Shown piece by piece: positions 44,331-56,270 of a stretch of 64,000 bases of DNA. The first letter of the stretch is position 1. Every line of letters begins with the position of its first letter. The stretch lies in contig BSBM01000762.1 of assembly GCA_027924585.1 (NCBI GenBank), positions 10,760,501-10,824,500 on the forward strand, read 5' to 3'. The DNA is from Larix kaempferi (lineage: Eukaryota; Streptophyta; Pinopsida; Pinales; Pinaceae). Position numbers and translations under genes: made by a program. The notes under the pieces were generated by a model. It made no database searches and was not told where the DNA came from. It was given only the letters and a program-made list of their open reading frames with translations.

Positions 44331-45689
44331 TTACTTTGGTTGCAAGCCCTTAAATTTGTATTGTTTCCCATTGACTAAAAACTGCATCCAAAGTTCAGTG
44401 AAATCCCATAATATGGGGCCAAGTGTGCGTAACCATTGAACGCCCAAAACCACATCACATTCGCCTAGGGACAAGGAAAACATGTCAGAGCACAAGTTAT
44501 AATATTCCAGAGAGATACGCACATTGTGAAACTTCCCCTTGCAAGGTAAGGTTCCCCCATTGGCAACCATGACTTCAAAGTTGGAGCAAGGATGGACAAA
44601 AAAATCAGCATGTTTGGCGATCTGAGGGTCAATGAAGTTGTGAGTGCTACCAGAGTCAATGAGTATTGTAAGAGGAAGCTTCTTGAAGTAACCCCTAACC
44701 CGCATTGTTTGGGGGGTGGTGACGCTAGATAAAGCATGGAGAGATATCTCTGGTTGTTCATCCTGATATGGGGGGTCAATAGGTGGCTCCTGAATGTCGA
44801 CCTAATCATCCATTGTATCTGGAGCTTCTTCACCAATTGTAGAGGCAGGCAGGGAATCCATATCCAAGAGATAGAGCTTTTGTTGAACACATCTATGTCC
44901 CCGAGTGAATTTCTCATCACAATTATAACAAATCCCTTTTGCTCTGCATGCTTGCATCTCTATTTCAGATAAATGCTTGATAGGAGTTGGTCGAGGAACT
45001 GGCGAGATGGGAGGTCATTGAGAACCCATATTTCGAAAGGGAACAAAAGTGGGTTTGGAATGCTTTTGGGATGCAATCTTGTCTTTTGCCAACTTATCCA
45101 ACCCTAGGACTTCCATCATTGTGTTGGGATAGAACATTTTAACCTCTGACCAGATTTCATCCTTAAGACCACCGATAAAACGACTCTTGTAGAATTCATC
45201 AGACAATCCTTCTATGTGATTGGCTAGTTTCTCAAATTTTGTCTGATACTCTCTCACAGTGCCACTTTGACGAGGTTTAGTGAGTGCTCCGGTCAAGTCA
45301 TCAAAAGCACTAGGACCGAATCGTTGCAAAAGTAGTTGGCAAAAATCTATCCATTTTGGCTCGTCATGAGCCTTGATGTACCAACAGTACCATTGAAGGG
45401 CTTCCTGTTCCAAATGAAAAGATGTAAGTGGAACTTTTTGGACATCAAAAGTATTATGCAGACTGAAATATTGTTCTGCACAATAGATCCATCCAGTCGG
45501 ATCAATACCATTGAAGCAAGGAAATTCAAGCTTCGGACCACAGAAATCGTTGGAAGAAGAGAACCCATTGGCTGCAGAAGATTCTTGTTATCGGGTATTG
45601 TTCATGGTTGAATGTTGAAGATGGAGACTGAGATATTTTTCATCCAGATCTTGGAGTTTGGTTTGGATGGCTGCAAGTGCTTCCTCCAT
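44331..45689 (-). pseudogene. Gag and protease of Gy1
   Basis: The start ATG is at 45689 (MEEALAAIQTKLQDLDEKYL). One frame runs to about 44331 with few stops (TAA near 45590, one near 45014, one near 44800). Gag motifs are PKLEFPCFNGIDPTGWIYCA, ALQWYCWYIKAHDEPKW, LLLQRFGPSAFDD and YQTKFEKLANHIEGLSDEF. The knuckle is CYNCDEKFTRGHRC. The protease has LTILIDSGSTHNFID and CDVVLGVQWLRTLGP. This is the common plant Ty3 gag-RVP arrangement. After the protease the coding sequence breaks off. Confidence 0.85.
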
Positions 45690-46778
45690 GGTTTTTTCTC
45701 CTGCGCGGGTGACAACCATAAACAAGATTTTTTTTTTGGAATGGATAGAAAAACACAAACAAAAGCTTATTTAGTAAAGGGAAATTTGGATTTGGGAAAA
45801 ACTCAGAGGGGTAATTGGGGTTTGACTAGGTTTTGGACACTTTTTTACGGATAGGGAAGGAAAAAAAGGGGATTTCAGAAGCAAAGTGAAAGAATGAGAA
45901 AATTTGTCAAAGAGGAACAAAGAAGCAGAAATAGGGAATGAACACAGTGGCAAAATTTGGAGGCGAGTGGGTGAAAATTGAAGAAGTTATGGCAAACCCT
46001 AAAAATAGACAAATGTGGGATTTCTGGATTTGGGAAGTGGAATTTGGGATAGGGTCCTAAGGAATGAAATATGTAGAATGGGATTGCAGGGGTGTTGGTG
46101 AAGTTTCAGGGAAAACAGAGTTAAAACAAGGGAGATATGGCGAAAAAACATAATTTTTTTTATTTTTATTTTTATTTTCAGAATGGATCTAAAACGGCTT
46201 TCGGAATGGATCGAAAATAGAGGGATCTGGAATGGCTCAGAATGGATTGGAAACGACTGGATTTGAAACGAATTTCAGAATGGATCTGAACCGGCTTTCA
46301 GAATGGATCTACAACAACGCGAAAGTGATCGACAACAGATGGATCTGCAATGGTGCAGAAGTGATCGGCAACAGTTCAGCTAAAAATAGATATGAACCCC
46401 AGGTATGTTTGGCTTCCTATCAGTTCTGGGGATTCACTTGGAAACCAATGTTGTCTGACGACTTGCGTATTGGGGCAGTACCCCTCACTCCACGGCTCAA
46501 GTAAAACTGATAACCGCTTTGCCCCAAACGATAGCTCTTGGTTTACCTCACGAGTGGGAACTAGTCAATCAAGTAGGGGTCGTTGCCCTTTTCACTGGAA
46601 GGTCCTCTCAATGGGCCAGCTACTTTGGGGTTCGTGTGGTACTCCTCACAATGATTTTTAGGGATTATGCCCAAGTACTTCACATAGTTAAGCGGATAGG
46701 TATTATTCTCAGATCCGAAGCTGCAACAGATGTGAATTTTTTTTTAGCAGAAATTTCACCCAGCAAGCCCAAGAAAGT
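45690..46778 (-). other. Leader of Gy1
   Basis: No supported gene. 46170-46390 has short imperfect repeats of GAATGGATCTGAAACGGC type. A poly-T run lies at 45727-45738. Confidence 0.5.
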
Positions 46779-46790
46779 GCTCTGATACTA
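46779..46790 (-). other. Primer binding site of Gy1
   Basis: Minus strand TAGTATCAGAGC, two bases after the LTR end. It matches the initiator tRNA-Met site TGGTATCAGAGC except for one G-to-A change. Confidence 0.75.
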
Positions 46791-46792
46791 GA

Positions 46793-47182
46793 TGTGAAGA
46801 ACCTGCGACAATTAATTAATGAAAATACATGAGATAGCAGAAATAACAGAACTCAGAATCGCTTTTATTGATTGCAGGCCACTTCGAGGGGACAACCTCC
46901 TTTGAGCAAGCTCAATACAAATAACTTCACAGTACCTTCATTAGTCTCAACACAGGCTTATATACTAAGTCTAGGCACCAATACCATGTGTCAATACAAA
47001 CCATGGGCCAATACAAACTATGGATCAACAATTACTACGAGATGATTTACAAAGCATATACGTCCAACAACAATAAGACAAACTATGGATCAACAAATAC
47101 TACGGGACGACTTACAAAGCATATGCGTCCAACAGCAATATACTAACAAAGTAAATAGAAGGGTTGACATGGGTTCCTAACA
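46793..47182 (-). repeat. 5' LTR of Gy1
   Basis: Same ends as 42507-42879, with an insertion of about 17 bases around a repeated CCAATACAAACCATGGG. Followed on the right by ATGTA. Confidence 0.85.
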
Positions 47183-47720
47183 ATGTAGTATCCCATTAGC
47201 TCCCAGCTTGTATAGGTGTCCTACAATTAGATGAAAATCGAACCTCCTAATAACCAATTATCTATACTACGTGACTATGTATTCCTCTATTGCTCTTCCC
47301 TTCAATAGGAATGTTGTTATCTTTGTGAACTAGTCAAGGATTTCTTTGATGTAGAAGAGTTATGCATATGATAAATCATCGTCTAAGCTCTGACCTATCT
47401 CTCTGGACTCGATTCTAGATAGATGATCTGGACCGACTTTGTACATTCTGAGCTTGACCATCACCTCAAAATCAGATTCTTGAACATGAGAAACCATCTG
47501 TAGATTATCCCTCCCAACATTGGATTATTAACCAAATAATTCAGCATTGAGTGGTCTATAGAGAACTTAAAGAATCTCCCAAGCATATAGTGTCTAAATT
47601 TCTATAGTGCATATACCATGGCCAAACCTTCATGCTTAGTTGTTGTGTAATTCTCTCCATCGAAGAAAGTTTCTTTTGGAGGGGACCCTTCATGCCCCTT
47701 AAACTATCAACACTATTTTT
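47183..47720 (-). pseudogene. RNase H of D1
   Basis: Minus strand: YTTTKHEGLAMVYAL, KFRHYMLGRFFKFSIDHSML and NYLVNNPMLGGIIYRWFLM, then after a frameshift DFEVMVKLRMYKVGPDHLSR and SLDDDLSYA. This is the Ty3 RNase H and its connection to integrase. It begins abruptly at about 47720, and no RT is recognised to its right. Confidence 0.75.
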
Positions 47721-48689
47721 TGTTAATGTACTCTAACTAAAGATCATTTGGAGTGGGTGTAACTTCTCCAACCTCTTCACATGATGTATAAATACACCAT
47801 CCAAGATGACTATAAGATGGCTGAACATTCTTCCCCATTCTTGTCGTGTTGGTTCTTTGAGTATGCTTCTTGGTTATCTTTGTTTGAATGCCATGTGATT
47901 CTTGTGAATCCAACATTGGTGCCATTGCATTCCTCCATGCAGTTTGGGTGACACTAGCAGTGCATGGGGGGTGGTTCAAACTTGTGTGAAAACGAGAGCC
48001 TACAAGAAAACCAAAGAATGTTAATGGGTTGCTAAAGAAAGTATCTGCGTAAATGATGGATGATCTCGTCATCTGGCGTGCATTGTTGTTGATGCATTGT
48101 TCCTCCAAAGAAACAGGCCTTGATATAAAGAATACATGAAAAGAGTTAGTCTAATGTTGGTTAAATAATGCAAAAGGTAACATTGTTCGCCAATGTTGTT
48201 CTATATTTTTGCATCCTTAAAATGGAAGTTATCCCATGTAAAAAAGAGGCAATGAATTTTCCAGAATGATGTTGTTTCTATCAAGAAATGGTTATGTTTT
48301 TTATTACGTTGGGCGAGTAGTCAGTGTCCATAAATTCGATATGAGCATTGGAATTTTTAGTTGCAATATGGAAAAATTTGAAGATATTATGGTCATTGTT
48401 GTTCTTTAAAGCACACCGCCAACCCCAAGTTTCCTAGTAGTCTCACTCTACAGAAGCATCAATATAGCATCTACAATTCGGCCATTAACTCATCTGACCT
48501 AGCATATGACATTTTACTTTGTTTTCCTTTGAATACTCTTCGTTTTCATTCAAGAAGAAGGTTTATGTTGTGTTTCACTTGGATTGATGGTTATACAGGA
48601 TTGATGGTCTACGTAATGAAGGAACTAACACGTTGATATGCAGGCCTAGAGTGAGTTTTAAATTTTTTTAAAGTATTGAATGGTGTAAG
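47721..48689. other. Unassigned stretch left of the LARD
   Basis: No supported gene. A minus-strand open frame of 123 codons (48108-47737) has no recognisable motif. Confidence 0.3.
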
Positions 48690-50000
48690 TGTAATGTCCC
48701 CCATTTTGACCCTTGTAGTATTTTGGGCTATAATGTAAATAATGTATGCATATTATGTATGATTCCTAGCGTGGAGCTCAAGGCCAAGGCCCCGCTAGTG
48801 AACGCTCGATCTAGAAGAGGCAAGTATTTGATATTATGCTACCCATGTGCTAGTGAACCATGGGAATTGTAAATATGCATTTTAATATAAAATCCCTCAA
48901 CTAGCTATGCAATGCAACAAGAGATGGGGGCATGATGCTACAAGGAAATTGGGAGGGAAAAATTCAAACCTTTGAGCCAATCAATTCAAGCCAAGTGTCA
49001 ATGAAAGAACCCATGAACCCTCAACTACCCATGTTGAATTTTGTACCCAATCATTCATTTCTCCCAAGAATTGGTTAAGGTAGTTAATTCCTTGGGGAAT
49101 GGGAGGTATGGCTGTCCAAATTCGAGTATGGGAAAGCCACCCTTCCTAGATTTTTGTGTTTGGCTTCTTGGGAAAGAAAAGGGCCATGAAATTGCTCCCC
49201 AAGCCATTATTCACTTATCAGTTTGCTCCCTCACAAGTTGGGACCTTCCTGGGTAGTTCCCTCCATGGTTTTCCTGTGTTTTCCTTCATTATCCTAGCTG
49301 GGAAGGGCGTTTTTGTGTTGTATAATAGTGGGGAAGAAAGGGAAATCGATTTGGGGGACCATAGAGGTTTTTTTGGCTCACGGATTGCTGGTATATCTGT
49401 GGGAGAAATCGTTTTCTTCCCTATGGTCGATTTTCCCTCTCACAAATCCATTTTTGGTGTGCCTGCGTTTTGGGGAAAACCCTTGTCCATCTAGTTCCTA
49501 AGTCCCACTACTGAAAGTGTGTTCCAGAACCCATATCTGAGTTTTGGGTGCAAGAGAATGCTAGGGTGGAGTTGGGTATCCATTGCTTTGGGTTGTGCTA
49601 TGCTTGAGGGTTCCCTTTTCCTTGTAGATATCATGCCCAACTCAGGGGTGGTATCTGAGTGCTGAAAGAATACAAGCTGGGCAGAGACCTATGGTTGGGA
49701 GGAACGTTGTAGTGACATAGCTAGTTGTTTGCGACAACATTACATCAAGATGAGTGTTTTATTGTGTATATACTTTTTCAAATGTGTTAATTTGTTGACT
49801 ATGTTAAATTGAATAACATTCATGTAATATGTGTGTGGATGAGGTTTTCATTCTGCTATGCATGTTTAATTGATTTACATCTGCACATATGTATTTCTTT
49901 GCTTTAAAATCTAATGAATTGGCTGAGTTTTTATGAAACATCCCATATAATGGCATCAGGTTCCCTTCCTTGCATTGGGTCCAAGGGTGGGGACGTTACA
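48690..50000 (+). repeat. 5' LTR of the LARD
   Basis: 1311 bases with TGTAA/TTACA terminal inverted bases. TATAAAA at 48886-48892 is a possible TATA box. Confidence 0.9.
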
Positions 50001-50002
50001 TT

Positions 50003-50014
50003 TGGTATCAGAGC
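50003..50014 (+). other. Primer binding site of the LARD
   Basis: TGGTATCAGAGC, two bases after the LTR. It is an exact match to the plant initiator tRNA-Met type site. Confidence 0.85.
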
Positions 50015-50149
50015 AACTGGTTGCAGCATTGGGTCTTTATGGGCTACCTATCATAGTTGCAGAGGTAAGAATGCTTCCTGCTCAGTACTGATAATTAAGA
50101 AAATTTTCAAAATTTTCAAATTTTAAAAAATTTTCTAAGTGTCTATGAG

Positions 50150-50650
50150 TTTTCTGCCAAAAACTGAGTCGGCGAATCTCGGTGAGTTCGTCTGCAACGG
50201 CGGAGGAGCTCGATGAGTTCGTGCGCAATGGTAGAAGGACTCAGCAAGTTGTCTGCCACGCGGCAGAAAATCAATAAGTTTTCCAAAGAATGAAAAATTT
50301 CGGTGGAAAGTTATGAGTTTTGGTCCACAACGGCGGAAGAACTCGGTGAATTGGTCCGCAACGGCGGAAGAACTCAATGAGTTGGTCCGCAACGGCGGAA
50401 GAACTCAACGAGTTGGTCTGCAACGGTGGAAGGACTCAATGAGTTGGTCTAAAAATTTTCAAAATTTTTCTAAGTGTTAACGATGGAAAAAGTTGGTAAG
50501 TTTCCGCCGCAGTGTCGGAAGAGATGGGCAAGTTGCTCCGCAATGGTGGGACCGCAACAGCGGAAGAGATGGGCGAGTTGCTCCATAATGGCGGAAGAGA
50601 TGGGCGAGTTTCTCCGCACCGGCGAAAGAGATCAGTAATTTTGTCCACAA
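50150..50650 (+). repeat. About 30-bp tandem repeats in the LARD leader
   Basis: Units such as GAGTTGGTCCGCAACGGCGG plus AAGAACTCAAT, strongest at 50325-50450, with a variant array GGCGAGTTGCTCCGCA...GGCGGAAGAGAT at 50515-50640. CG-rich compared with the surrounding A/T-rich sequence. Confidence 0.7.
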
Positions 50651-53600
50651 TGGGTCGGAAGAGAATTGCCAAGTCTGCCGAAACAGGGAATCTCAGCCGT
50701 TTTCCAGGGAAAAATTTCTGGTGCCGAAAATTGAAAAATGGCTTTGAACTTATGCGCCAGATTGCGCGAAATTGAAGAATGACAAAAAAAAAAAAAACAA
50801 GGGTGTTGCCCTCAACCCGCCCTGCAGTGGTGAGCCACAAGGGGGAAAGCCCCCTTGACCCCCATTGTCCCATTGAGACATCGTCAATGGTGAGAAAGAT
50901 TCTATGGGAGCTAAGTAAGACAATGCTGATAAAGAGGGAAGCTTCTCACCTTAAACTATTTATGTTATAGCATAGGAATTGCATGCTTGAAAGGTAGCAA
51001 CTAAGAATGTTTTACATCTGTATTAAATTGCTACTTGGTGAGAAATGACAGCTAATGATACCTTGTGTGCATGGTATAGAGCCCATGAAATTCCATGCTG
51101 CTATGAGGAATTAGAAGGGGAGAATTCCTTAACTCCTCTCTTGCTATTATATTTATATTTCCTAAGTTTTACATACGGAAAATTATGGCATAGGGATGTT
51201 GGAAATGCAAGAGAGTAATGCATATGAATTAGTGGGTATGATTAGAGAATAATTGCATAATGCACATGAGAATTGCTTATGCATGAGCATGATGTTGCAT
51301 ATTGACAAATAGTGAAGTTACACATGTAATAGCCCACTAATGGTATTTCCTATGGTTGACGACAATTAACGTTGTTGATCATGCCATAGAAGCATGATTG
51401 AAAATGCAAGAGGATAGATAGATGAAGTGAATATGTATTAGTTGGGATACTAATAAACATTGCACAATGCATGCAAAAATACTTGTGTATATATATGATA
51501 TTGCATATTGGTAGGAGGTTTTGCATATGCAATGAGCCACTTAAAGATGATTATGGTGGTTGTTAAATAACTAGTTGTGTTTTCCATGGTTATAAGACCA
51601 AAGACAACCGAAGCATGGCTAAAGATGTGGATGATGATTGTTGCATATGACCAACAACCTTATGAAGAAAGGAAGGTGCAACAAATCTATGATCACAAGG
51701 TTGGAAAAAGGAATGTGTAACCTTGGTGAGAGGCCAACTAATTAGGTAACATCAAACGATGTTAATGACAACCATGAAGGTAATGGATATTTGTGCTTGA
51801 AGTGCATGGATGTTGAAAGAGGATTTGGTAAGATCCATTCAACTATGTTTAAACTATGTTGATTTGATTTGCATGTGGTATCAAGTGCTTGAATGTGAAT
51901 GTTAATCTACCGAGTATGATGAGGTGTGGGTAAGTGAGGGAAAGGATCCTTACACCTTATAATTGCTTAGAAACCTCAATGCATTTATATGAAATTATAG
52001 CATGCCATTGTGTATGCTAGATTATAAGTTTAAATAACCAAAGAAAGTAAATACCTATAGTCATGTTGTGGTGTATATGCCATATGAAATAGGCATGGTT
52101 AGGCCATAATATGCTGGAATGCATAGTATCCGCGGATTGATGCAAAGTTGTATTGAGGGATTATGAATTGAGTGAATCCACATTAAAAGATTATGTGAGT
52201 GATGTAAATGTTGTGATTATGCATTGTGTGAATGCATGGGTGTGACATATATATGTTTCAATGCAGTTAGATAATAGATGAAATGGTGGACTATTGCTAA
52301 TCCTGAGACCATTTCATGAGCTGCTATGAATGCAGGAGAAGGACTCCATGAAGAAGGTAGACTTGTGATGGGCTACCAGAGCACTCTGTTGGAAGGACAG
52401 AGCTGCGTGGAATGTAAAGTAATGAGTATTTACTATTTATTTAAATTGCACGGATAGTGTACCCATGTCTTGCAATTTTATTTATGATAACGATGCGTAT
52501 ATAGATATATACATATATTTCATTGCATTTCAAATGTTGACAGCTGAAGGTGTTTGAATTATTGAGGGTTATAATTCTGAGATCACTTCAGTGACTGTTG
52601 TAGCAATGAAAGGATTATATGCATAGATACTCACAACATGTTTGGCTGATTGAAATTTCAGATTTCAGGAAGATTGTTTTGGGCATGGCAAATGTGGGTA
52701 AGTCCATGATGAAGATTGGAATCTACCATGAGAAAGAGCCAAACGATATGAGAACAGACTCATGGCTAAGCAAATCAATTCTGCAGAGGACATAATTGCA
52801 AATTCATACTTGAATTTAATTATTAATGTCATCAAATGATTAAGAAAAATCATATTTGAATTTTATTATTAAATGTTGCTGACTGTTTGGCTATTTGATA
52901 AATGTGTCAGGAAGACACATTGCAGTGAGACCATGTGTGATGACCTGCAGAATCCAAACTCCATGGGAAGGACCTCATGCTTTGGAAATGGGTTTCGGGT
53001 GAAACACCATTACATCTATTAAGGATGACATCTTAGCTGAGCTGAATATTGGAAAACCATGAGAATGAGATGCTAAAGCTATGCCAAGAAGGCATGTGTG
53101 GATTATGGAACGTGGAAAGATTGGTGGCAAACCGAAGAACTGTTGACTCAGAGAAGGGAGACCCCATTCTTCGCAAATGAAGAAACAATACATCTGCAAA
53201 ATGAATGAGCATTATGTGACCCTAGATAAGAACATGCATGTCTAAATTATTAGGGTTAATATGAAGAGAATGCTCTATTTTATTTATATCATTTCAAACT
53301 GCTTGAGCATGATTAGGGCCTACATGGCTCACATCGGAAAGGGGGTGCACACCTTTTTTGGTGCCGATTCATGATAGGGTTGTCAATATTGACTACACCC
53401 TAAGGGAATGGACGCAATCCTGGTGTTTCAATACTTGATAGTGAATGTTATGGAATGTGGTTACAGTTTTGAGGAGTAATACTGATAAGCTTGCTTATCC
53501 TTCTTGTGTTGTCAGCCTACATAGATGCAGATTGATACTGCGCATTAAGGGGCAAAGTGAAGAAGGGTACACAAAAGGACTGTATAGGAATTGGTAACCT

Positions 53601-53850
53601 TTCTATGCTCACATGAAATATTACCAGATAGGATGGACAGGCCCGAAGAGATGTGTAATAAGAAGGGGTATCACCCTTGTGTGAGTGGGGCCATGTTAAC
53701 CTGCAGCCAAGAAAGTCACCTATAAAGTTCCTAAAAGGAACCACCGATTTGCACAAGAGAAGGAGTGGCGTCCTTGTATGAATAAAGATTTGGTGTGTAT
53801 GTGAAGGGTTATGGTGCAAGAAGGGTGTCATGACATTGGTGAAGGCATAA
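50651..53850. other. Non-coding internal region of the LARD
   Basis: A/T-rich sequence without a long frame or a recognised domain. Phrases such as GCATGATGTTGCATATTG and ATATGATATTGCATATTGG recur loosely at 51280-51500. Confidence 0.5.
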
Positions 53851-54250
53851 GATGCCTATTGAGTCAGTAGTAGGAGGGCAGGCGCTAAGACTGACTGAGA
53901 ACCCTGAGATGCCTATTGGGTCATTAGCAGGAGGGCGGGCGCTAAGACTGACTAAGAACCCTGAGATTCCTATTGGGTCAGTAGTAGGAGGGTGGGTGCC
54001 AAGACTAACTGAGAACCCTGAGATGCCTAGTGGGTCAGCAGTAGGAGGGCGGGCGCCAAGATTGACTAAGAACCTTGAGATGCCTATTGAGTCAGCAGTA
54101 GGAGGGCGGGAGCCAAGACTGACTGAGAACCCTGAGATGCCTATTGGGTCAGCAGTAGGAGGGCAGGTGCCAAGACTGACTAAAGACCCTGAGATGCTTA
54201 TTGGGTCAGCAGTAGGAGGGCGGGCGCCAAGACTGACTGAAAACCCTGAA
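53851..54250 (+). repeat. 57-bp minisatellite, seven units, open frame
   Basis: Seven tandem units of 57 bases (GATGCCTATTGGGTCAGCAG, TAGGAGGGCGGGCGCCAAGA, CTGACTGAGAACCCTGA). As 57 is a multiple of three, one frame reads seven copies of a 19-residue unit like MPIGSAVGGRAPRLTENPE from the ATG at 53852 to the stop at 54269. No other evidence of coding. Confidence 0.8.
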
Positions 54251-56270
54251 GCACCACCAAATGCTTGGTAAATCCAGCCAATGGTGAGGTGTACTGGTTA
54301 AGCATTAACTACATCAAAGTCCATAGACGATTCCAAGGCTTGCAAAGTGAAGCAGGATCCTGTGGACCAGAAAAGGAAAATGCACAGTACATATAAGTAT
54401 TCATTTTCATTTAATTCTTGTTTGGAATAATGAAGATTTCAGGTATAAGTCCTATGACAACCAAGCTAATACACTGTTGTTTCTTTGTTGGAAACCTTGG
54501 CCATTGCAGGAAGTAAGGACCCTGAAAGATCCACAAATGCTTGGTAATCCAGAGAGTAACTGGTTGTGCACTATGAAATCCTTGATAAAACCGGAGAGTA
54601 ACTGGTTGTGCACTATAAATTGCTGGTAAATCCAGAGAGTAAATGAGTGGGCAATATAAATTGTTGGTAAATCCAGAGAATGAATGAGTGGGCGATATAA
54701 ATTGCTAGTAAATCCAGAGAATAGATGAGTGGACGATATAAATTATTGAGAAATCCGAAGAGTAGCTGGTTGAACGCTATAAAGTTCTTGACAAGTCCAG
54801 AGAGTGACTAGTGGGGCATTAACTACTTGATATGGTAAAGCAACGTGTATGCTGGCCCAACACCCCTTAAAAAATTGATAAAACCAGTTGAAGCACTGGC
54901 CTAGCATATTGCTAAAGGAAATGATTGATAAACCGAGTCGGCGTACTGGCCTGGAATTGCCTATTCGAATGATTGAGGAGTAGCCTACATGTTGTCCCAA
55001 CATTCATAATTGTGTTCACAGGAAATCCAAAGCTTGTAAAGCAAAGAAGGACCTCGTGGAATAAAGTGAAGACATCCAATATAGATAAGTATTTGGTTAC
55101 CTTGTAGCCTCTTGCTTATGAATATATGTGTGTATATGATTTGGTTATGATTTCCTAAACTCTTGTTTAGAGATAAACCCTATGGAAATAAACTAAACAT
55201 GTGAATTGATTCAATGTTTGAGTGTAGGTATTGTTGGAAGCAAGGACTATGAAAACATCATAGGGATGCAGATGGACATGTGACCATCCTAAAGACCTCA
55301 GTATGAGCAGTAATGAAAGATGGTGCTAGTGGACATGAGTGGGTCATAGCAGCCAAAGGTTCTGTAGGCAACTATGGAGGAGGGTTCCTAGTTGAAAATC
55401 CTTAGACAAACCTTAGACACTAAGTGTCATAGCCAAGAAAGGAAATTCAAAGCATTCACATTGAACTTAAAGAGACTAAGGAGCATGAAACCACAACGAT
55501 GGTGTAGCTCCATAATAGAACAAGACTAAGAGGGAGAAAATCCTACTCTTCTCTTTCCTTTCGATTGATGCATTTATAAAAAAAAAGATTGTTGAGTGCA
55601 TGTCATGGCTGAGAATAGATTGTGTTTAATTGCTTGAAATGAATTGTGAATGCTTAAATAGTAAGTTTCCTATGAAAGGATGAACATGAATGAGTTCATG
55701 TGTATGTTGGAAAGCATGAAAGTGTGGAAGTCTCATGAGTGAAACATGGACGTTCCAAGTCAATTAGGAAAATAATTGACTAATTCTAATATTGTGTTAT
55801 GCTTGTCCTAACAGGAATTGCCATGATGAGTCTCACAAGTGAGAAATTGAAAGCCATTGATTGCAGCTATTACTAACCAAGTGTTGCTGGTGAGAAAAGA
55901 GAGAGCCATTTGTGCACCGTGATCATGGCAGCATACCAGAGACTATTTGTTTTAGGTTGGAAATATTCCTCAGATAGTTGTTGAGACAACAAGAAAGATG
56001 GCATCCATGAAATTCTAGACTTGTGGATCAGCTAGAAGGTGAAAAAAGGGAAGGGATTTTCTCTGGAGCAATGCCCACCTGTAGAGCTGGAAGGTTCCGA
56101 CCAACAGGAACAGTTTATGAAGGAAAAAGGACTTGATCCCGAAAACCCAAGAAAAGGGTGAAATGTAGGACATACTTGCCATATTTTGTGAATTTTGGAC
56201 ATGTATATAGCATGTATGTATTCCTAGGTATTGGAACATCGAGGACGATTTTATTCCAAGGGGAGGGGAA
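54251..56270. other. LARD 3' internal region with degenerate repeats
   Basis: 54540-54815 carries about six copies of a 41-base unit, GGTAAATCCAGAGAGTAAAT plus GAGTGGGCGATATAAATTGCT. 54850-55010 repeats a CTGGCCCAACA/ACTGGCCTAGCA phrase. No gene is seen. The polypurine tract is at 56260-56270. Confidence 0.55.

Larger units (their letters stand above)
42507..47182 (-). mobile_element. Ty3 element Gy1, internally deleted, with target duplication
   Basis: LTRs of 373 (42507-42879) and 390 bases (46793-47182) are flanked by ATGTA. Minus-strand content: primer site, leader, gag-protease, then directly a partial RNase H and integrase. RT and most of the integrase core are missing, so the copy is a deletion derivative that could only move with enzymes from elsewhere. 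By eye the LTRs differ at about two dozen positions plus one short indel. Confidence 0.85.
31798..47720 (-). mobile_element. Old Ty3 element D1, split by CopA and Gy1
   Basis: Minus-strand order: RNase H (47720-47183), Gy1 insertion, integrase (42506-41347), extra ORF (41002-39534), CopA insertion, rest of the extra ORF (32465-31800). The parts connect when the two later elements and one copy of each target duplication are removed. RT and gag are not found upstream of 47720, and a 3' LTR is missing because T4 abuts at 31797. Confidence 0.7.

Noticed and set aside
49156-49494. 112-codon ORF inside both LARD LTRs (also 56737-57075)
   Set aside because: It is open in both LTRs, but most of the roughly ten base differences between the copies change an amino acid. 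That suggests no protein-level constraint, and no domain is recognised.
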